Shown here piece by piece: positions 58,601 through 64,000 of a stretch of 64,000 bases of DNA; the first letter of the stretch is position 1; every line of letters begins with the position of its first letter. Position numbers and translations under genes: made by a program. This stretch comes from Bradysia coprophila (lineage: Eukaryota > Arthropoda > Insecta > Diptera > Sciaridae), in contig NW_023503339.1 of NCBI RefSeq assembly GCF_014529535.1, positions 856,296 through 920,295 of the forward strand, read 5' to 3'. The notes beneath the pieces were generated by a model. It worked only from the letters and a program-made list of their open reading frames with translations. It did no database searches and was not told the origin of the DNA.

Positions 58601-61600
58601 GACTAAGGCCGCTACTCTGCCCTAAGTGTTTTTTGCACATAAATCGAGTAAATCTTATCCGATTTTGCTAGATTTAGTTTTTTATGGAAGGTAATTGAAT
58701 ACCGAAAAGAACGTGGCGAAAAAAGTTTCAAATTTGGGCCCTTGGACTAAGGCCGCTATTGGGCCCTAAGTGTTTTTTGCACATAAATCGAGTAAATCTC
58801 ATCCGATTTTGCTAGTTTTGGTTTCATTTGAGAGATAATTGAATACCCAATAGAAAATAATCTCGTAAATTGTTGGTTTTATTTGAGAGGTACTTCGTAC
58901 GGGCTTTCGTAATTGCGCTATGCGCAATTTTAAAAATGAACACTTTCAGTAAATTTGACCATGCCCAACTTGACTTGCATTTTGGTAACAGACGCATTAG
59001 AGGGTTGTAGACGTATTAGGGTTCCGGGCGTATTACGGCTACGGACGTATTATGGTTACGAACGAAATAGGATTACGGGTCGTACGGGGCTAAGTCGCAG
59101 CAAACGCTCCGACTGTTCTGATGCCTTGTTTACAGTGCCATTTTACAGTGTCCAGTTTCAGTACCCTATTTAGAGTACCACTCATGTTGAAATGCGTTGG
59201 ATGTTATCATTAAATCTATCATTCCTTTTGCTTAAAGTATCTTTTACTTTATTCGTTTTATTATTATTATTTTTCAATATAAGACCACATTAACCTGAGG
59301 TAATCGCTTAAATGATTGTGTCGTTGCTGTAAATAACAAATGAGCAGTTGTTTCTAAAAGTTACTACAAGACATAATTTTCAAACTTTCAGTCGGTTCCA
59401 TTCAAGCTCGCACTATTCTAATGATAATGAAACTGCTCTTGAAATTAAAAAGAAAAACTTTTTTTCGTTAGGCATATGTAGACTTAGTCAAATCATGGGG
59501 ATGGAAATCGTTTACCATTATTTACGAAACGAATGAAGGTTTAGTACGCCTACAAGAATTGCTCAAAGCATATGGCTCATCAGATTTTCCCATCACTGTA
59601 CGACAATTGACTGACACAGGCGATTATCGGTAAATAGTTTTGAAAAACGAAGTTGAGACAGGAGACCATTCATTCTTTATTCATTGACCATTTCGCTCAT
59701 TGCAGACCATTACTAAAGCAAATAAAAAATTCGGCTGAGGCACACATAATTTTGGATTGTAGCATTGAGAAAATCTATGAAGTACTGAAACAGGCCCAGC
59801 AAATTGGTATGATGAGCGACTATCACAGTTACTTGATAACGTCTTTGGTAAATTTGACGATTGTGTACTGAAAACACTCAGGCATTGAACACACTTTTCA
59901 TTTGAACCGCAGGATTTGCAGACAATAAATTTGGATGAATTTCGTTACGGCGGGACCAATATAACTGCCTTTCGTTTAGTGGATCCGTACTCACAGCTTG
60001 TCCAAAACACAGTTCGTGAATGGACGAAGCCGCTAATAGCAGCCGATAATACGGTAAAAATGAATTTTGCTCTTTCGGTAACACATGTTCCTAATTGGTA
60101 CAATTCTCGGCCTTTCAGAGTCATGGCAACTTTACATTTATGAAAGTAAGCTACACTACAAACGAACCATTTACAACACGAATCTAGTGAAACTGACCAC
60201 ACTATTGCTTGCACAATTGTAGAACTTTCTAAGATTTTACATTGCTTGTAGGTCGAAACAGCTTTGATGTACGATGCCGTTCATCTGTTTGCTAAAGCGT
60301 TGCACGATTTGGACACAAGTCAACAGATCGACATACATCCTCTGTCGTGTGACGGACAGGTATGTATAAGGTCGAAGGTCTTTAGTCAATCTACCTTTCT
60401 AGATTTAAAATTTGGACGAGAGGCGGATAAACTGAGCAAATGCTGTGCCAATCACGATTATTTGCCCCTCGAATTCGATTATAAATTACCGAAAAAACTC
60501 CCTGATCCTTTAAGATAAGTTTTAAACGATACAAAATCACAATCAAAGCGTGTATTGACTTTCAGGACACATGGCCCCACGGTTACAGTCTCATCAACTA
60601 CATGAAAATTGTAATTATACTCGGCTTTGAAACAACATTTGAAAAGGATAAAAAAAAATTTCAAATTGTCCTCAGGTGGAAATGAAAGGACTCACCAACG
60701 TTATTAAATTCGATCATCAGGGATTTCGCACCGATTTCATTCTGGACATTGTGGAATTGAATCCGACCGGCCTAAAATTGGTGGGCAATTGGAATTCGTC
60801 GCAAGGTGTCAATTTCACAAAAACCTACGGTGAACACCAAAAGGAAATTGTGGAAAATTTGAAAAATAAAACTCTCATCGTTACCACGATTCTGGTACGT
60901 GATCGGTGGAGTTCGTGAAACTTTAGGCTTAGAACTTTATTTTTTAGAGTGCACCGTACTGCATGCGAAAAGATTCGGCCGAAAAACTGTCCGGAAACGA
61001 TCAATTTGAAGGATATGGAATTGATTTGATCCATGAAATTTCACAACTACTGGGTTTCAATTACTCTTTTCGATTGGTTCCGGACGGTAGGTACGGTGGA
61101 CTGAACAAAGAAACTGGGTGAGCAATTTCCTTATGAGTACGCCATGGCTGAATGACTTTACTTCTGATTTTGCACAGGGAATGGGACGGAATGGTCAGGG
61201 AATTATTGGAACAAAGAGCAGACATTGCCATCGGCGACCTAACCATCACATTTGACCGAGAACAGGTAAGATGCCGTTCATCATCCGTTGATTAATTGAA
61301 CACCATTTTACCGATGAATTTGACTCATTCACCTAGGCCGTTGACTTCACGATGCCATTTATGAATCTGGGCATCTCCGTACTCTACCGAAAGCCCGTTA
61401 AACAACCTCCAAACCTGTTCTCATTTCTATCACCACTGTCGTTGGACGTATGGATCTATATGGCAACTGCATACCTTGGCGTGTCTGTGTTACTATTTAT
61501 TCTGGCCAGATTCACACCATATGAATGGACGACACCGTCATCATGCAATCCACATGATAAAAATGACACCCAATTTACGCTGATGAATTGCATGTGGTTT

Positions 61601-62894
61601 GCTATTGGATCGCTGATGCAACAGGGATGTGACTTCTTGCCCAAGTAAAAAAGAGTTTACCAGACTACCGATAACGACTAGAATGGTTTGTCTAAACAAA
61701 CAAAAAACTTTTACAGAGCTGTTTCTACAAGAATGGTAGCTGGAATGTGGTGGTTTTTCACACTGATTATGATATCCTCGTACACCGCAAATTTAGCTGC
61801 ATTTTTAACCGTTGAACGAATGGACTCACCCATTGAAAGTGCTGAGGATTTGGCTAAACAGACGAAGATAAAATACGGTGCTCTCTATGGTGGATCGACA
61901 GCATCCTTTTTCAGAGTAATTCGTTCAAATTGCTTCTCTCAATTCTTTTTTCTTCAATTTATTTGCCTCAGGATTCCAATTTTACAACATATCAACGAAT
62001 GTGGTCTTTTATGGAGTCGGCTAGACCATCGGTATTTACAACTAGTAATATTGAAGGCGTTGAAAGAGTTGTTAAAGGAAAAGGTAACGTTCGTTTGCTG
62101 GAAGTCTTCCGATAATCAAACGACAGAAGAGAACCAATTGTTCACGCATTAAACATTTGTATCGTTTATGATGCAGGAAGCTATGCATTTTTGATGGAAT
62201 CCACATCCATTGAATACGTGATCGAAAGGAATTGCGAATTAACCCAAGTTGGAAGCATGCTTGACTCTAAGGGATATGGAATTGCAATGCCACCAAGTGA
62301 GAAAACAAATCAAATTACTTATGCTCAACTCAACACGGGTATATAATCAATATTTTGTTTAGACTCACCGTACAGAACGGCTATAAGTGGAGCTGTACTC
62401 AAACTACAAGAAGAAGGAAAATTGCATATTTTGAAGACTCGTTGGTGGAAAGAAAAACGTGGTGGAGGATCCTGCCGTGTAAGTAGTTTTCAGCCCTTTT
62501 CAGCTCTTCCTGAGCAAATCCCCAGGAAATAAAAGTCGAGTTCATTCACCTAAAGGAATGGCAAATACCTTTCTTGATACTGACAGTACCAAACGGAGTC
62601 AATGGATAAATACCCCCTAAATTTCTTTGAATATTTTGAGTTCTTTAGAGTTTAGAGTTTTGAAAGGCTTTTTCAATATAACTTATTATTCCATACTACA
62701 ACTTTACATCCTTACTACAACTTTACATCCTTAAATAGGACGACACATCCAAATCAAGTTCAGCTGCAAACGAATTGGGTCTAGCAAATGTCGGTGGTGT
62801 GTTTGTGGTTTTGATGGGCGGCATGGGAGTTGCCTGCGTAATTGCAGTTTGTGAATTTGTCTGGAAATCTCGAAAGGTGGCTGTCGAAGAGAGA
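55686..62894 (+). CDS. Kainate-type ionotropic glutamate receptor (3' end beyond the exons seen)
   Basis: Seventeen exons join in phase to 832 residues: 55686-55758, 56244-56399, 56467-56651, 59472-59629, 59706-59847, 59913-60053, 60252-60359, 60566-60610, 60676-60894, 60948-61117, 61178-61265, 61337-61644, 61717-61915, 61972-62083, 62177-62296, 62363-62478, 62739-62894. Signal peptide ~1-17; amino-terminal domain to ~400; S1 with [10 protein letters not shown] (agonist-binding Arg); TM1 ~534-553; pore loop with Gln at the Q/R site ([10 protein letters not shown]); TM3 with SYTANLAAF (~619-627); S2 with GGSTASFF and [10 protein letters not shown] (binding Thr and Glu); TM4 ~799-822. All glutamate contacts are present, so it should be a functional cation channel in the synaptic or neuronal membrane. 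The donor AGA|GTAAGT after VEER implies a further C-terminal exon; reading through would stop at 62941. Confidence 0.95.
56864..57051. mobile_element. MITE in intron 3 of the glutamate receptor
   Basis: Exact 23-bp terminal inverted repeats CAAAGCACCTAGCAGGGTAA... (56864-56886) and complement (57029-57051). Flanked by TCATGTG on both sides (56857-56863 and 57052-57058), a 7-bp target duplication. A second internal pairing, TTCGCG / CGAAGTACGCG-like, is weak. Confidence 0.88.
57400..57457 (+). repeat. (CCGT)n microsatellite
   Basis: About 14 TCCG units with one CCAT variant, just inside the left part of the nested element. Confidence 0.95.
57750..58850. repeat. 144-bp tandem array, about 8 units
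   Basis: CTACTCGGCCCTAAGTG recurs at about 57752, 57891, 58036, 58180, 58324, 58469, 58613 (CTCTGCCC variant) and 58757 (ATTGGGCCC variant), spacing 144-145. Each unit has ATAAATCGAGTAAATCT, CATCCGATTTTGC, GGTAATTGAATACCGAAAAG and AAATTTGGGCCCTTGGAC. Central units are nearly identical and edge units diverge. It is an internal part of the nested element. Confidence 0.93.
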
Positions 62895-64000
62895 GTAAGT
62901 GTGCACAAATTTGCCGATTTTCAATCGATATCCTGTCCATGACCGTTATATGTTTACTCGGAACAGATATTTTAAACTAGCCACACAACATGCATTTTAA
63001 TCAGTCACTGTCGCATCAATCAACATTTTTCATTTCGAGTAGCATGGATTGTTCCATCATTAACAAGATGAAAGTGAAACAACATAAAACAATAATTTAA
63101 AAATCGAGTTTCATGTGGTACTAATTGAATTATTTAACTGACCTGTAATAAGGCGTAACTGCTCACTCAAAGTAAATCTATTACAATTTTTTACATTTCG
63201 CATTTTGAAATTGAAAATACCTAAAGTAAATGGCGAAAAGTTTTGGTGAGGACCAACCGATACGTGTCTGTTTAAATTAGTGTAAAAACTGCAAAAAATT
63301 ATCCTAAAAAGTGACAGATGGTAAGTGGAAGTGAATAAATTGGTAAGTTTAAATTATGGAGATTTCTAGGAACACGAAAGTCTCATTCACATAAGCCTCT
63401 CAATCACTTACGCCTACAGAATGAAATTAGAATGCATGACAGAGGTTCAACAACGAGTTTTTACGAACCCGACTCATGAAACTACATCTTCCAAAAATAC
63501 GTTGTGTTGTACGGATGGACAATACCCTCTCTAGCAAGGTAACTACATTTATTAAGGTGGTAAAAATACAACGTAGCTTTCGCATTTTACATGTAATATC
63601 AGAAATTAGTCAACAATGTATGATTGTACAAACAAAGGAATGAGGTGGTATTTTGACAGCTTCAAAACGAAGTTTGTTTGCTAGAAAGGGTATTGGAACA
63701 AACCACTTAGGTGCTTTGACTGGTATCATCTGTTAGAGATAGCGACTGCAGGAATGAACGACAGCAAACAGCCTAACACTACTGCGATCTTACATAGAAA
63801 AAAGTATGTTCAAAATAATGAAGTAAAAGATTTGACGTCAATGGTTGGTAGATTAAAACGAAGTAATAGATCCGACAGTTAAACTACTGATATGCCTGAT
63901 GTCTAAAAAAATTATTTTGGCAAAATATAAGACGACAATAATCACCACAAAGGTGTTAGCTTTCAATACAAAATAGATTTGTTTGTGACAGTTCGCCAGT
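62895..64000. other. Intron or downstream flank of the glutamate receptor, no exon recognised
   Basis: I searched by eye for the short basic C-terminal exon expected after VEER and did not find it. A dispersed-repeat copy lies at 63722-63905. Confidence 0.45.
63722..63905. repeat. Dispersed repeat copy (TATCATCTGTTAGAGA ... GAAGTAATAGATCCGA)
   Basis: It shares TATCATCTGTTA, AATGAAGTAAAAGATTTG and GAAGTAATAGATCCGACAG, then CTGATATGCCTGATG, with 41385-41530 and partly with 20425-20530. Confidence 0.5.

Larger units (their letters stand above)
57272..59091. mobile_element. GTACGAAGTAC-ended element, copy 2 (nested)
   Basis: The left end is AGCCCCGTACGAAGTACTGG. A matching inverted end GTACTTCGTACGGGCT lies at 58890-58905, and a second end-like GTACGGGGCT at 59082-59091, so the unit is either 1.63 kb with an extra 186 bp or 1.82 kb overall. 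It contains a CCGT microsatellite and the 144-bp array. Copy 1, in the opposite orientation, is at 31533-32585. No transposase ORF. Confidence 0.7.
57188..59199. mobile_element. CAACGCACT-family MITE split by a nested insertion
   Basis: The left end CAACACATTTCAAGCAAAAG (57188) and right end GTTGAAATGCGTTG (to 59199) are inverted and match the family at 9529-9660 (both contain CAAGCAAAAGTG and AGAGTAC). Both sides are flanked by GATGTTA (57181-57187, 59200-59206). Only about 190 bp belongs to this MITE; the rest is the element nested inside. Confidence 0.8.

Noticed and set aside
1-64000. tRNA, rRNA or CRISPR features
   Set aside because: I looked for T-loop/anticodon signatures and for regular short direct repeats with unique spacers and found none. 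The tandem arrays have no spacers.

Overview
The window is A+T-rich eukaryotic nuclear DNA with short GT-AG introns (mostly 60-75 bp), AATAAA poly(A) signals, many small foldback and terminal-inverted-repeat elements, and insect-type genes: a divergent chemosensory ionotropic receptor (IR), a kainate-type glutamate receptor and a GT92 glycosyltransferase. This points to an insect. A lower dipteran such as a fungus gnat is my best guess, made from overall character and not from a species marker.

Layout. 1-2030 (+): last exon(s) of a Ser-rich, probably disordered protein that starts outside the window. 2031-8690: gene-free, with foldbacks and a 109-bp satellite array. 8730-11473 (+): two tandem, single-exon, secreted Cys-rich paralogues that look stanniocalcin-like. 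12319-14396 (+): a six-exon gene with the ceramide-synthase/TLC fold but without the catalytic histidines. 15425-17455 (-): a two-exon divergent IR. 19554-21615 (-): a five-exon coiled-coil gene. 21616-42490: a long repeat-rich stretch holding a 5'-truncated non-LTR retrotransposon inserted in a foldback element, several MITEs and degenerate tandem arrays. 42491-45064 (-): a two-exon GT92 glycosyltransferase. 45065-55685: mostly empty apart from repeats and a few weak ORFs. 55686-62894 (+): at least 17 exons of a kainate-type receptor whose 3' end lies beyond the window. Its third intron carries nested mobile elements.

The genes do not form a pathway; this is ordinary insect gene spacing. The points most worth attention are the predicted ceramide synthase pseudoenzyme, the tandem stanniocalcin-like pair with a shared upstream motif, a ~1.0-1.8 kb element family with GTACGAAGTAC ends and GACG microsatellites (two copies), the nested insertions in the receptor intron, and a near-perfect 42-bp palindrome tied to a dispersed repeat. 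I found no tRNA, rRNA or CRISPR array. All exon structures were joined by eye from reading frame and splice consensus.
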